Positions 16,379 through 25,520 of a stretch of 64,000 nt of DNA are shown here, one piece after another. The notes under the pieces are model-generated. The model did no database searches. It was not told the origin of the DNA and was given only the letters and a program-made list of their open reading frames with translations. Source of the stretch: Maritalea mobilis (GTDB lineage: Bacteria; Pseudomonadota; Alphaproteobacteria; Rhizobiales; Devosiaceae). The first letter of the stretch is position 1; each line of letters begins with the position of its first letter. Location: positions 744,001-808,000 of the forward strand of contig NZ_SNYR01000002.1 of the NCBI RefSeq assembly GCF_004363175.1, in the 5' to 3' direction. A program made the translations under genes and the position numbers.

Positions 16379-17668
16379 CTACTCCCGCACATCGATAATG
16401 TGGGCATAGGAGCCCAAAATGCGGTTGCGGTGCAAGCCCATTTGCCCCACCGCATTGGCTTCCGCATCGCTGGCGCGGAACAGTGTGTCGCCTTCGCGTT
16501 TCAGCTCGGTCGAATAGTGAAACTCATGGCCAAGCAAATCGCTGGGCCAGGGCAAAATGCTCTTATGGCTCAGGCGGCGATAGCCCAATTGGCGACGGGG
16601 TCTGTTGATGGCGGTTTGCAGCGGCAAAAGACCCGTCATCTCGAATGTGTTACCCGTCTTATCGGTGAGGCTTTCACCCAACACCATATAGCCGCCGCAC
16701 TCGCCATAGATCATCGCATCGCGGTCGGCGGCCCCACGCATGCCCTTTCTAAAATTCCCGGCATTCGCCAATTGCGCGCCGTGCAGTTCCGGATAGCCGC
16801 CAGGCAGAAAAACGGCGTCGGCATCCGAAGCGGGTGCTTCATCGGCGAGCGGCGAGAAAAAGTGCAATTGCGCGCCTTGCGCCTGCCAATCAGCCAGCAG
16901 ATGTGGATAGAGAAAGGCGAAAGCTGCATCTTTTGCGATGGCGATATTTTGGCCCAGCGGCGCCAGCTTAGGGCTGGCTTGCGCGGCCAAGATCGGTTTA
17001 GCCAAATGCAGCAGTCCATCCAAATCCAACCGCTTTTTCACCTCGCTAATGGCCAGCGCCGCCACAGTGCGGCTTTTGGCGAAATCCTCCGGCAGTGTTA
17101 AGCCCAAATGGCGCGAAGGAATGTCCAGCTCTGCATTGCGGCGCAAGGCGCCCAGCACTTCAATATCGAGCTTGGCGAGTGCTGATTTTAGCATTTTCTC
17201 GTGCTTGTCGCTGGCGACACGGTTGAGGATCACCCCGGCCACATCAATATCGGTGCGCAGATTTTGAAAGCCATACACCAGGGCGGCAATTGATTGGGCC
17301 ATGGAGCCGCAATCCACCACAAGCACCACAGGCAATTGCAGATTTTTCGCCAAATCGGCGGTGGAACCTTTGCCGCTGGCGGACCCGTCAAACAGGCCCA
17401 TCACCCCTTCGACCAGCACCAGATCATGGCCACTGGCTTGCTGGCTCAACAGGCTGCGCTGGCGCGATTGGCTCATCGCCCACGGGTCGAGATTGATGGC
17501 GCTTTGGCCGGTGGCAAGACCATGCACCTGCCCATCAATATAGTCTGGTCCGGTTTTGGCCGAGGCGACCTTCATGCCCTGCTCTTTCAGTGCGCCCAAA
17601 AGCGCGGTGGTGAGCAAGGTTTTGCCGGAGCCGGACTGGGTGGCGGCGATGATCAATCCCTTGGCCAT
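16379..17668 (-). CDS. cobB: Hydrogenobyrinate/cobyrinate a,c-diamide synthase
   Basis: ATP- and glutamine-dependent amidation of the a and c carboxylates of the corrin ring (CobB/CbiA, 429 residues). N-terminal P-loop IAATQSGSGKTLLTTALLG, substrate motif KTGPDYIDGQVHGLATG, and a C-terminal class I amidotransferase domain with the nucleophile in MIYGECGGYMVLGESL and HEFHYSTEL. Family members act on hydrogenobyrinate (cobalt-late) or cobyrinate (cobalt-early); the sequence alone does not decide. Its start overlaps the cobA stop by one base. Confidence 0.95.
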   Translation of the reverse strand: MAKGLIIAATQSGSGKTLLTTALLGALKEQGMKVASAKTGPDYIDGQVHGLATGQSAINLDPWAMSQSRQRSLLSQQASGHDLVLVEGVMGLFDGSASGKGSTADLAKNLQLPVVLVVDCGSMAQSIAALVYGFQNLRTDIDVAGVILNRVASDKHEKMLKSALAKLDIEVLGALRRNAELDIPSRHLGLTLPEDFAKSRTVAALAISEVKKRLDLDGLLHLAKPILAAQASPKLAPLGQNIAIAKDAAFAFLYPHLLADWQAQGAQLHFFSPLADEAPASDADAVFLPGGYPELHGAQLANAGNFRKGMRGAADRDAMIYGECGGYMVLGESLTDKTGNTFEMTGLLPLQTAINRPRRQLGYRRLSHKSILPWPSDLLGHEFHYSTELKREGDTLFRASDAEANAVGQMGLHRNRILGSYAHIIDVRE

Positions 17669-18498
17669 TAGTCCTTCTCCTGCCAGTTTAGAATTTTGGC
17701 ATAATCAACCACTGGCCCGACAACGACGATGGCCGGGGTGGGGACTTCGTTTTGCTGGACAAAATCACCCGCCTCGCCAAGTTGGGTGACCATTAGGCTT
17801 TGATGCGGCAAGGTGGCGTTGGAGACGATGCCCACTTTGTCGTGTGGGTCGCGTCCACCTTCCACAAGCTTTTGTGCGATCGATGGCAAATGTTTGACCG
17901 CCATATACATCACGATTACAGGGGCCGCTGTAGCCACCGCATGCCAGTCCACTGCTTGCGGCACATTGCCTGTTTCGTCATGTCCGGTGAGGAAAATTAC
18001 GGCCTGATTGGTGTCGCGGTGGGTGGCCGGAATGCCCGCATAAGCGAGCCCGCCAATGCCCGCGGTGATGCCCGGCACGATGCGGAACTTCACCCCAGCA
18101 TTATGCAGCGTTTCGCTTTCCTCACCGCCACGGCCAAACATAAACGGATCGCCGCCCTTAAGGCGCAGCACGCGCTTATTCTGTTTGGCCCACTCGATCA
18201 GTTTGAGCGAAATGTCATTTTGCTTCGGCGAAGGTTTGCCGCCCCGCTTGCCTGCATAGTGCAATTCAGCTTGTGGATTGGCGTAAGTGAGAATTTCCTC
18301 GCCCACCAGCGCGTCATAAACGATCACATCGGCTTGGCCGAGGGCATAAAAGGCGTGCAGCGACATCAGGCCCGGATCGCCCGGCCCTGCGCCCACCAGC
18401 CACACACTGCCCGGCGCAAAGGTTGGAAAAGCGCGCGCATCGAGCCGTGCAAAGTGATCCCATTTTTTGCCAAAGAGGTGTTTAAACCAATCGCGCAT
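17668..18498 (-). CDS. cobA: Uroporphyrinogen-III C-methyltransferase (SUMT)
   Basis: Methylates uroporphyrinogen III at C2 and C7 to precorrin-2, the entry to the corrin pathway. 276 residues, SUMT only, without the CysG dehydrogenase/ferrochelatase half. Signatures: VWLVGAGPGDPGLMSLHA near residue 30, YDALVGEEILTYA, GKRGGKPSPKQNDISLKL, and VLRLKGGDPFMFGRGGEES. First gene of the cobA-cobB-cobQ-cobD operon; its start is 46 bases from the divergent cbiD start, so a compact shared promoter region is likely. Confidence 0.95.
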   Translation of the reverse strand: MRDWFKHLFGKKWDHFARLDARAFPTFAPGSVWLVGAGPGDPGLMSLHAFYALGQADVIVYDALVGEEILTYANPQAELHYAGKRGGKPSPKQNDISLKLIEWAKQNKRVLRLKGGDPFMFGRGGEESETLHNAGVKFRIVPGITAGIGGLAYAGIPATHRDTNQAVIFLTGHDETGNVPQAVDWHAVATAAPVIVMYMAVKHLPSIAQKLVEGGRDPHDKVGIVSNATLPHQSLMVTQLGEAGDFVQQNEVPTPAIVVVGPVVDYAKILNWQEKD

Positions 18499-18544
18499 TT
18501 AATTAGCCCTTTGCCTTTAAAGGTGCGTGACCTATAGAGAATAT

Positions 18545-19648
18545 ATGGTTGCGTCCACACAAGATAGCGTCAATGAAAAAGGTACGGCCCTGAAACGCGG
18601 CTGGACAACTGGCGCGTGCGCCACCGCGGCCACCAGCGCGGCGCTTTATGGCCTGTTTTCCGAGACGTTTAAAGACCCCATTCAAATCACCCTGCCCGGC
18701 GGCCAAACGCCCGACTTTGCCCTCGCGGCCGAAGAGCGCGGTGATGATTTTGCCATGTGCGGCATTGTGAAAGATGCGGGCGATGACCCGGATGTGACCC
18801 ATGGCGCGATGGTGCGCGCGACGGTCCGGCAATTGCCCAAAGGCAGCGGCGTTCAGTTTAAAGCGGGCAAAGGCGTTGGCATGGTGACCAAGCCCGGCCT
18901 GCCCATTCCGCCCGGCGAGCCCGCGATCAACCCCGTGCCGCGCAAGATGATGATTGAGCATTGCGAAAAAATCTGCGCCGAACTGGGCGCGCGGGCCGAC
19001 ATTGAAATCACCATCAGCGTGGATAATGGCGAAGCGCTGGCGCAGCAAACTTGGAACCCGCGCTTGGGCATTGTGGGCGGCCTGTCCATCTTGGGCACAA
19101 CGGGCATTGTTGTGCCCTTTTCCTGTGCCGCATGGATACACTCGATCCATCGTGGCATTGATGTGGCGCGCGCCGAAGGGTTGACCCATGTGGTCGGCTC
19201 CACCGGCGATGCCTCGGAAAAAGCGGCACAAAAGCGTCTTGGTCTGCCGTTGGAAGCCTATTTGGATATGGGCGATTTTGCGGGTGGCTTGCTGAAATAT
19301 CTGAAAGCCAACCCCGTGCCCAACCTCACCATTTGCGGCGGGTTTGCCAAAATCACCAAGCTCGCGGAAGGGCATTTGGATCTGCATTCAGGCCGCTCCC
19401 AAGTTGGCTTTGATTGGTTGGCTGAACAGGCGCAAAGCCTTGGTGCGGATGAGGCGTTGTGCAGCGACATTCGCGCGGCCAATACGGCGAAGCAGGTGTT
19501 GGAATTGTGTACCGATGCGCAAATTCCAATTGCGGAAAAAATCGCCATACTTGCTGCACAAGTGGCGCAGGGAAAGTTGCGGAACAATGACATCCGTGTC
19601 AGCGTTTTGGTGACAGACCGAAAAGGCGTTATAATCGCCGAAAGCTAA
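18545..19648 (+). CDS. cbiD: Cobalt-precorrin-5B C1-methyltransferase
   Basis: CbiD-family C1 methyltransferase acting at ring contraction (367 residues). The conserved start LKRGWTTGACATAATSAALY lies near residues 17-36, with GKGVGMVTKPGLPIPPGEPA and LGIVGGLSILGTTGIV further in. CbiD belongs to the cobalt-early pathway; many alphaproteobacteria carry it in place of CobF. ATG 18545 is preferred over GTG 18527 because the latter adds six unconserved residues, though both have poor ribosome sites. It is followed by cobK 21 bases downstream. Confidence 0.93.
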   Translation: MVASTQDSVNEKGTALKRGWTTGACATAATSAALYGLFSETFKDPIQITLPGGQTPDFALAAEERGDDFAMCGIVKDAGDDPDVTHGAMVRATVRQLPKGSGVQFKAGKGVGMVTKPGLPIPPGEPAINPVPRKMMIEHCEKICAELGARADIEITISVDNGEALAQQTWNPRLGIVGGLSILGTTGIVVPFSCAAWIHSIHRGIDVARAEGLTHVVGSTGDASEKAAQKRLGLPLEAYLDMGDFAGGLLKYLKANPVPNLTICGGFAKITKLAEGHLDLHSGRSQVGFDWLAEQAQSLGADEALCSDIRAANTAKQVLELCTDAQIPIAEKIAILAAQVAQGKLRNNDIRVSVLVTDRKGVIIAES

Positions 19649-19669
19649 CACCAAACGGGAGGCAATTTT

Positions 19670-20410
19670 ATGCGCATTTTGATTTTTGGCGGCACAGGCG
19701 AAGCGATTGATTTGGCCAACGCGCTGGTGCGCCAGGGGCATGAAGTCACTACCTCCCTCGCCGGAGTCACCCGCAAGCCGCGCCTGCCCAATGGGCATGT
19801 GCATCGTGGCGGTTTTGGCGGCGTGGACGGGCTGAAGGATTATATTGGTCGCAATGACTTTCAGCTGATGATTGATGCGACCCACGCTTTTGCGGCCAAT
19901 ATGTCTCACCACATTGTTGAAGCGTGCGAACAGCTGAATAAAAGTCATTTGCGCCTGACGCGGCAACCGTGGCGTGCGGGGCCGGAGGATGAATGGCAGC
20001 ATGTGGAAGACTTGGCGCAAGCGGCAGAGCGATTGCCCGAAGGGGCCAGCGCCTTGGTGACCATCGGACGCCAGCATGTGGAGCCCTTTGTGTTGCGCGA
20101 TGATTGCACTATCGTGCTGCGCGCCATTGAGCATCCCGAAATGGTGTTGCCGCCGCGCGTGACGGTGATGCTGGAACGTCCGCCCTTCAGCCTTGAGGGC
20201 GAAATGGCGTTGATGCAGCAGCATAAGATCACCCATTTGGTGACCAAAAATGCAGGCGGTGATCAGACGGTGGCCAAGCTTGAAGCCGCGCGGCAATTGG
20301 GCGTCGACGTGATCATGATCGAGCGCCCCGCCCTGCCCACGGCACCGGAAGTGTTTTCGGTTGACGGCGCGTTGAAGTTTGTGGCCGATCATTCCGCCTC
20401 TGCCGCCTGA
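19670..20410 (+). CDS. cobK: Precorrin-6A reductase
   Basis: Reduces precorrin-6A to precorrin-6B with NADPH (CobK/CbiJ, 246 residues). N-terminal Rossmann motif ILIFGGTGEAIDLANAL, the substrate-side block LMIDATHAFAANMSHHIVEA, and ITHLVTKNAGGDQTVAKLEAA with the family's KNAGG turn. ATG 19670 follows GGGAGGCAA. The last 22 bases overlap, tail to tail, with cobM on the other strand. Confidence 0.95.
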   Translation: MRILIFGGTGEAIDLANALVRQGHEVTTSLAGVTRKPRLPNGHVHRGGFGGVDGLKDYIGRNDFQLMIDATHAFAANMSHHIVEACEQLNKSHLRLTRQPWRAGPEDEWQHVEDLAQAAERLPEGASALVTIGRQHVEPFVLRDDCTIVLRAIEHPEMVLPPRVTVMLERPPFSLEGEMALMQQHKITHLVTKNAGGDQTVAKLEAARQLGVDVIMIERPALPTAPEVFSVDGALKFVADHSASAA

Positions 20411-21195
20411 CCTTTGGTCTTGGTGCGGTCCTTCTTTTTGCCCTTGTTGCGCAGCACGTGGGCAAAGTCGGCGGAATAAAGCTCGCTATCTTTAAAGCCT
20501 TTGGCATCAAACACACGGCCCACAAAGATCAACGCCGTGCGGGTGATTTTCGCGGCTCGCACATCAGCGCGCATATCTTTTAGCGTGGTTTGGATGATCT
20601 GCTCATCCGGCCATGTGGCTCGATAGATCACCACCACGGGGCAGTCTTCGCCATAATAAGGGCTAAGCGTTTCTTCGATATATTTGAGATTGCGAATTGA
20701 GAGGTGGATTGCCAAGGTTGCGCGCGATTGGCCCAAAATCTCCAGCGTTTCATGCTCGGGCATGGACGAGGCTTTGCCGCTGGTGCGGGTAACGATCACG
20801 GTCTGCGCAATTTCGGGCAAGGTCAGCTCGGTTTTCAACCGCGCCGCCGCCCCGGCGAAAGCGGGTACGCCCGGCACGACTTCATAATCAATGCCCATTT
20901 CATCCAGCCGCCGCATCTGTTCGGCAATCGCGCCATAAAGCGAAGGGTCCCCCGAATGCACCCGCGCCACATCCAACCCATCGGCATCCGCCTTTTGGAT
21001 TTCTTCAATGATCTGATCCAGATGCATGGGCGCTGTATCCATTACCAAGGCATCGCGCGGCGCGGCTTCTACAATCTCAGTGGGCACCAATGAGCCCGCA
21101 AACAGACAGACTTTGCAGTTTTCGATCAATTTCAGGCCGCGCACGGTGATCAAATCAGGTGCGCCGGGGCCTGCGCCGATAAAATAAACAGTCAT
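20389..21195 (-). CDS. cobM: Precorrin-4 C11-methyltransferase
   Basis: SAM-dependent methylation at C11 of the corrin precursor (CobM/CbiF, 268 residues). Typical motifs: YFIGAGPGAPDLITVRGL at the N-terminus, CLFAGSLVPTEIV, VARVHSGDPSLYGAIAEQM, and YEVVPGVPAFAGAAARL. The C-terminal 20 or so residues are lysine-rich. It is the last gene of the minus-strand run starting at cbiX; its ATG overlaps the end of the cbiG-cobJ fusion by 4 bases and its 3' end overlaps cobK. Confidence 0.95.
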   Translation of the reverse strand: MTVYFIGAGPGAPDLITVRGLKLIENCKVCLFAGSLVPTEIVEAAPRDALVMDTAPMHLDQIIEEIQKADADGLDVARVHSGDPSLYGAIAEQMRRLDEMGIDYEVVPGVPAFAGAAARLKTELTLPEIAQTVIVTRTSGKASSMPEHETLEILGQSRATLAIHLSIRNLKYIEETLSPYYGEDCPVVVIYRATWPDEQIIQTTLKDMRADVRAAKITRTALIFVGRVFDAKGFKDSELYSADFAHVLRNKGKKKDRTKTKGQAAEAE

Positions 21196-22988
21196 TGTGC
21201 CGCCTCTTTTGCTGCTTTTTTGGCGTATCCGCGCGGGGTATAGGCGACCCGTTCGCCGGAACCGCGCACAAAGCTTTTGGATTGGGAAGACCCGAACAGC
21301 ACGATAGTGAGCATATCGATTTCTTCCGGATTGAACTCGGCCAATGTGACCACCCGCACTTTTTCCGCCGGGCGACCAAGGTTGGAGGCGATGATCACGG
21401 GGGTGTTGTCTGGCCGTTCAGCGAGGAATTTTTCCTTCGCGATTTCGATCAGATCGGTCCGGCGCATGGAGCGTGGATTGTAAAAGGCGGTGACAAAATC
21501 GCCAGTCGCTGCCGCTTCCAGCCGTTTCAAAATATCGTCGCGCGGGGTCAGCAAATCTGACAGCGAAATGCAGCAGAAATCATGGCCGATCAACGCGCCA
21601 GACTTGGCCGCCGCTGCTTGGAACGCGGAAATGCCGGGGCAGGTTTCAATCGCCACGCGCTTCGCCGCATCGGAAATGGCACGGTCGCCCTCGGCCACCA
21701 GCAATTCATAAATCAGCGCGCCCATGGCAAAGATGTTCGCATCGCCTGAGCAGATTAGCGCCACGTCGCGGCCAGTGCCCGCCAGTTCCAGAGCGTGACG
21801 CACGCGCAATTCTTCCTCGCCCAAATCGAACCGATGTTCGGTCTGATGGGTTTTGGCATCTGCCGCCAAATCCAGATAGAGGCCATAGCCAACCCAATCG
21901 CTTGCCACCCGCAAAGCGCGGTCTGCATCTGGGGTGCGCAAAGTTGCGGTGCCCGGCCCAAGGCCAACAAGATAAACTGTGCCCAAAGCGCGGCCTAAAA
22001 GCTGCGGATCGATCACCTCGTCGGCGATGCCAATGGCGCAGGTGGCTTGCGTGTTCTTTTGCTTTTCCACCAGCAAAGACCCGGCCTTCAATGCGGCGGC
22101 TTCTGCTACTGAAGGCGTACCTACCTCCTGTTCCACAATAGCGGAAGGATTCGGCACCCGCTCGCGCTCCGCTGCCAATTCTTCTGCGGTGAACACGCGC
22201 AATGGCACGCCGAAATGGGCTGCGGCTTGTTGCAAGCCTTTCTCGTCTGCTTTCAGGTCAATGCTGGCCAGCGCCGCGATGGCTTTGGGGTGTAGCTTGT
22301 TGGCTTTGAGCGTTGCTTCGATCAACTCAATGATTTTGTCTGCCGGACAATGGCGTTCACAGCCCACGCCGACCACCAGCTTTTGCGGCACATAATGCGG
22401 CGCGTCCTGTTCCTCATGATGATGGATATGGGCGAGCAATTGCACCTCGCCCTCGGGATCATAGGCCGGGTGTTTGGCCAACCAGTCGGCTTCGCCCTTA
22501 ATATGAAATTTCGCCCCTGCCAACAGCGACGCCATGGCCCGCTTGGCGGATTTGGGGTTGACCAATTTCCAGCCGAACGGCACTTCATCCAGCCCCGCGC
22601 CAAAAATGTTTTCACTGGCGGTGGTGATCGCCGCATGGGCGTGCAAATCATGTGCGAGATCACTGGCCAATTGATTGGCGCCATGGTGCCCGCCCAAGAG
22701 CGGCACAATGCTTTTGCCATCGCTGGACACCGCCAACACCGGTGGATCGGTCTTTTTATCGGCCAAAAACGGCGCGAGAAAGCGGATCAGGATCGCCGCG
22801 GCGCAAATGCCGATGATGGGACGGCCCTGCTGAAAGCCCCGTTCGACAGCGGCGCGGGCCGGGTCCATTTCGCCTTTTTTATAAGGCTGTGCTTCGACTG
22901 AAAGCGCGGTCGCGATTTTCTCAGCGACCTCATTGCCACTTTCAGAAAAAGAAATCACCAATGGCGGGTTTTGGTTTAGCTGCCCCAT
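21192..22988 (-). CDS. cobJ: CbiG - precorrin-3B C17-methyltransferase fusion
   Basis: A two-enzyme fusion of 598 residues. Residues about 1-325 are CbiG-like: central block IVPLLGGHHGANQLASDLAH at about 95-114 and a CbiG C-terminal/CobE-like domain from about 203 (LVVGVGCERHCPADKIIELI). Residues about 337-598 are CobJ/CbiH: TVYLVGLGPGTATLRTPDAD, then CSGDANIFAMGALIYELL and CPGISAFQAAAAKSGALIG. CobJ methylates C17 and drives ring contraction; CbiG opens the delta-lactone in the cobalt-early pathway. It overlaps cobI by 13 bases at its start. Similar fusions are known in alphaproteobacteria. Confidence 0.92.
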   Translation of the reverse strand: MGQLNQNPPLVISFSESGNEVAEKIATALSVEAQPYKKGEMDPARAAVERGFQQGRPIIGICAAAILIRFLAPFLADKKTDPPVLAVSSDGKSIVPLLGGHHGANQLASDLAHDLHAHAAITTASENIFGAGLDEVPFGWKLVNPKSAKRAMASLLAGAKFHIKGEADWLAKHPAYDPEGEVQLLAHIHHHEEQDAPHYVPQKLVVGVGCERHCPADKIIELIEATLKANKLHPKAIAALASIDLKADEKGLQQAAAHFGVPLRVFTAEELAAERERVPNPSAIVEQEVGTPSVAEAAALKAGSLLVEKQKNTQATCAIGIADEVIDPQLLGRALGTVYLVGLGPGTATLRTPDADRALRVASDWVGYGLYLDLAADAKTHQTEHRFDLGEEELRVRHALELAGTGRDVALICSGDANIFAMGALIYELLVAEGDRAISDAAKRVAIETCPGISAFQAAAAKSGALIGHDFCCISLSDLLTPRDDILKRLEAAATGDFVTAFYNPRSMRRTDLIEIAKEKFLAERPDNTPVIIASNLGRPAEKVRVVTLAEFNPEEIDMLTIVLFGSSQSKSFVRGSGERVAYTPRGYAKKAAKEAAQ

Positions 22989-23680
22989 GCTTCGTCGCCT
23001 TTATAGCTGAGGATGATCGAAAAGTAGGGCCGTTCCCCCTGCGGGTAGTCGGCCAGTTTGGTGATTTTTTGTGTCTCGCGGGTGGCATATTCCACCACCA
23101 TCGCCCTGTCGCCATGCCCGCTTTTGTTGAGCGCTTCGCGCACCCGGTCAAAATGGCGGCCAATCTTGATTAGCGCCACGGCTTCGCTGGCCGCAAGTTC
23201 GGTTTCCAGCGCGGCGCTTTCCATTGGTGCGGGTAGAACTTTTAAGCGCTCATTGCGGGCCGCAAGTGGCCGTTTGATTTCGGCGGCGGCGGCGGTCAAT
23301 GACGTGATACCGGGAATGATTTCGATGTGCGCGTCCGGCAAGCGGTGCAGCAAATACATGGCTGAACCATAAAAGAGCGGATCGCCTTCGCACAGATAGC
23401 CAATGTTTTGTCCGGCGGCCAGTTTGGGTGCGAGCTGCCCCGCCATTTGATCGTAGGCGGCTTGCGCTGGGCCCCGATCCACGGCCATCGGCACGTCAAA
23501 GGCGAAATGCTCGACATTGTCGTTTAAATGCGCTTCGGCAATGGCAAGGCTTTGCGATGTGGTGCCTGGCTTTTGCGGATAGGCCACACCATCCAGCGCA
23601 CTCAACACACGCGCGGCTTTCAGGGTCAATAATTCAGGATCGCCCGGCCCGGTGCCGATTAAATAAAGCGTGCCGCTCAT
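22976..23680 (-). CDS. cobI: Precorrin-2 C20-methyltransferase
   Basis: Methylates C20 of precorrin-2 or cobalt-precorrin-2 (CobI/CbiL, 234 residues). Motifs: GTLYLIGTGPGDPELLTLKA at the N-terminus, IGYLCEGDPLFYGSAMYLLH, and IIPGITSLTAAAAEIKRPL. Sits between cobL and the cbiG-cobJ fusion with overlapping ends, which indicates strict co-translation. Confidence 0.95.
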   Translation of the reverse strand: MSGTLYLIGTGPGDPELLTLKAARVLSALDGVAYPQKPGTTSQSLAIAEAHLNDNVEHFAFDVPMAVDRGPAQAAYDQMAGQLAPKLAAGQNIGYLCEGDPLFYGSAMYLLHRLPDAHIEIIPGITSLTAAAAEIKRPLAARNERLKVLPAPMESAALETELAASEAVALIKIGRHFDRVREALNKSGHGDRAMVVEYATRETQKITKLADYPQGERPYFSIILSYKGDEAWGS

Positions 23681-24894
23681 TCATCTGCCTTTTTCACGAT
23701 GGACCATTGGGTCACGGTCATTTTGGGGCGCAGCACTTTGTGAGCGCCCACATGGTCGAGGTGGGAAACATCAATGCGGGCCAAGTCGCCGCCTTTTTGC
23801 TCCAGTCTATCGAGGAGCGCGGCTTCCCCATCCAGTGTCACCGCATTGGCGACAAAGCGGCCACCGGGTTTCAGGGCTGCCCAAAGCGCGTCAAACAATT
23901 CTTTGTTGCCCACATCGCCGCCCATAAAAATCGCATCGGGCATTGGCGGCGCTTCGTTCAAATGCGCCCGCGCCTCGCCTTCCACGATTTTGAGGCCGGG
24001 CGTGCCCAGCACGTCCCGGTTCTTTTTGATCATGTCGATACGGGCGGTGCTTTTCTCAAAAGCTGTGGCCGTGGCGCGGGGGGCGGCGCGCATCCATTCA
24101 ATGCCGACAGAGCCGGAGCCCGCGCCAACATCCCACAAATGCTGTCCCATCAATGGCACCAGTTTGGCCAAAGTTGCCGCGCGGACTTCGCGTTTGGTCA
24201 ACTGACCGTCGGAGACAAACGCGCTGTCTGGCAAGCCCGGCAATGGCGGCAACAGGGCAGCGTCCTCATCGGCCACACAATCGATGGCTACCGTATTGAG
24301 GTTGCCGATGCCGTGGCTTTCATAGGTGTTGGCGGTGAACTCTACCTTGCTTTCGGTATCGCCGCCCATGGCGTTCAGCACCGTTAGATGGCTTTGGCCG
24401 AACTTGCGTTGCACCAACAATTTGGCAATCGCCTCAATTGTGGTTGCATCGCTGGTGAGGGCCAAAATCCGGTTGCCCGGCACGATATGAGCATTCAACA
24501 GGTCAACGGGGCGGCCATGCACCGAGACGCAGGCGGTGTTTTGCAAGGGCCATTTCATTCGGGCAGCGGCCAAGGAGAAGGCCGAAGGCGCAGGGTGAAT
24601 TTCAAACTCATCCAGCGGGATATAGCGGGTGAGCGTTGCGCCAATGCCGTACCAAGTGGGGTCGCCTGTGGCCAAAATCACGGTCTTTTTGCCACTGAAG
24701 GACAGGATTTGCTCGATCATATTGTCGAGCGGGGCCTGCCATTCCACATAGCGCGGATCATCGCCGCGCAATTTCGGCAGGCTGCGGGGCGGGCCAACCA
24801 CAATTTCGGCCTCGTCGACCATTTGTTGCTGTTCGCTATTGAGCGACGCCAGTCCTTTGGCGGTGACGCCCACCACATCTAACCATTTGCTCAT
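23677..24894 (-). CDS. cobL: Precorrin-6B C5,15-methyltransferase (decarboxylating)
   Basis: A natural CbiE-CbiT fusion of 405 residues that methylates C5 and C15 and decarboxylates the C12 acetate. The N-terminal domain (1-200) is CbiE: LDVVGVTAKGLASLNSEQQ, VGPPRSLPKL and LATGDPTWYGIGATL. The C-terminal domain (about 220-405) is the CbiT Rossmann methyltransferase with QHLWDVGAGSGSVGIEWMR and AIFMGGDVGNKELFDALW. It overlaps cobH and cobI by 4 bases each. Confidence 0.95.
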   Translation of the reverse strand: MSKWLDVVGVTAKGLASLNSEQQQMVDEAEIVVGPPRSLPKLRGDDPRYVEWQAPLDNMIEQILSFSGKKTVILATGDPTWYGIGATLTRYIPLDEFEIHPAPSAFSLAAARMKWPLQNTACVSVHGRPVDLLNAHIVPGNRILALTSDATTIEAIAKLLVQRKFGQSHLTVLNAMGGDTESKVEFTANTYESHGIGNLNTVAIDCVADEDAALLPPLPGLPDSAFVSDGQLTKREVRAATLAKLVPLMGQHLWDVGAGSGSVGIEWMRAAPRATATAFEKSTARIDMIKKNRDVLGTPGLKIVEGEARAHLNEAPPMPDAIFMGGDVGNKELFDALWAALKPGGRFVANAVTLDGEAALLDRLEQKGGDLARIDVSHLDHVGAHKVLRPKMTVTQWSIVKKADE

Positions 24895-25520
24895 CGTTGC
24901 TGCCCTCCCAGTGCAATCGCGTTGATCGCGGCGCTGGCCATGGCCGAGCCGCCGCGTCTGCCCGTTACGGTGATATAGGGCACACTAACACGGGTTTGGG
25001 TGAGTGCATCTTTCGATTCTGCCGCGCCCACAAAGCCAACCGGTGTGGCGATGATGGCGGCAGGTTGCATGTGCCCGGCCTCAACCATCTCGATCACCTT
25101 GAACAAAGTGGTTGGCGCGTTGCCGATCACAATGATTGCGCCGTCTGCCGCGTCGCCCCACAGCTCAACCTGTGCTGCCGAACGGGTGGTGCCCAGCTCT
25201 TTGGCTAAAGCTGGGGTGCGCTCATGATTGAGGTAACACTGTGCCTGTTCCACTTCGGGCAAAAACCGTTTGGTAATACCAGAGCGAACCATTTCGCAGT
25301 CGCACAGGATCGGTTTGCCTGCGGCAAGCGCCGCCTGCCCGGCGGCCATCACATCGCCGCGAAAGGCGATATCTTCGGTCAAATCCACCATGCCGCACGC
25401 ATGAATCATGCGCACGACAACGGGCCGCAAAGAAGGCGGGTACTGATCCAGTGCCGCCTCCTTTTCGATGATCTTAAAGCTCATGTCGTAAATGGCTTTA
25501 GGGTCACGCAAATAGTCCAT
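24891..25520 (-). CDS. cobH: Precorrin-8X methylmutase
   Basis: Moves the C11 methyl to C12 to form hydrogenobyrinate (CobH/CbiC, 209 residues). The active-site histidine lies in VVRMIHACGMVDLTEDIAF. Other conserved blocks: ILCDCEMVRSGITKRFLP, IVIGNAPTTLFKVIEM and ATPVGFVGAAESKDAL. Overlaps cbiX by one base and cobL by four. Confidence 0.96.
   Translation of the reverse strand: MDYLRDPKAIYDMSFKIIEKEAALDQYPPSLRPVVVRMIHACGMVDLTEDIAFRGDVMAAGQAALAAGKPILCDCEMVRSGITKRFLPEVEQAQCYLNHERTPALAKELGTTRSAAQVELWGDAADGAIIVIGNAPTTLFKVIEMVEAGHMQPAAIIATPVGFVGAAESKDALTQTRVSVPYITVTGRRGGSAMASAAINAIALGGQQR

Noticed and set aside
16250-17101. 283-codon plus-strand frame opposite cobQ and cobB
   Set aside because: Antisense shadow crossing two recognised genes.
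18503-19387. 294-codon minus-strand frame opposite cbiD
   Set aside because: Antisense shadow without motifs or ribosome site.
19388-20392. 334-codon minus-strand frame opposite cbiD and cobK
   Set aside because: Antisense shadow; both sense genes carry full family signatures.
23428-24387. 319-codon plus-strand frame opposite cobI and cobL
   Set aside because: A shadow frame produced by the codon bias of two clearly recognised genes; the translation is His/Arg/Gln-rich with no motifs.
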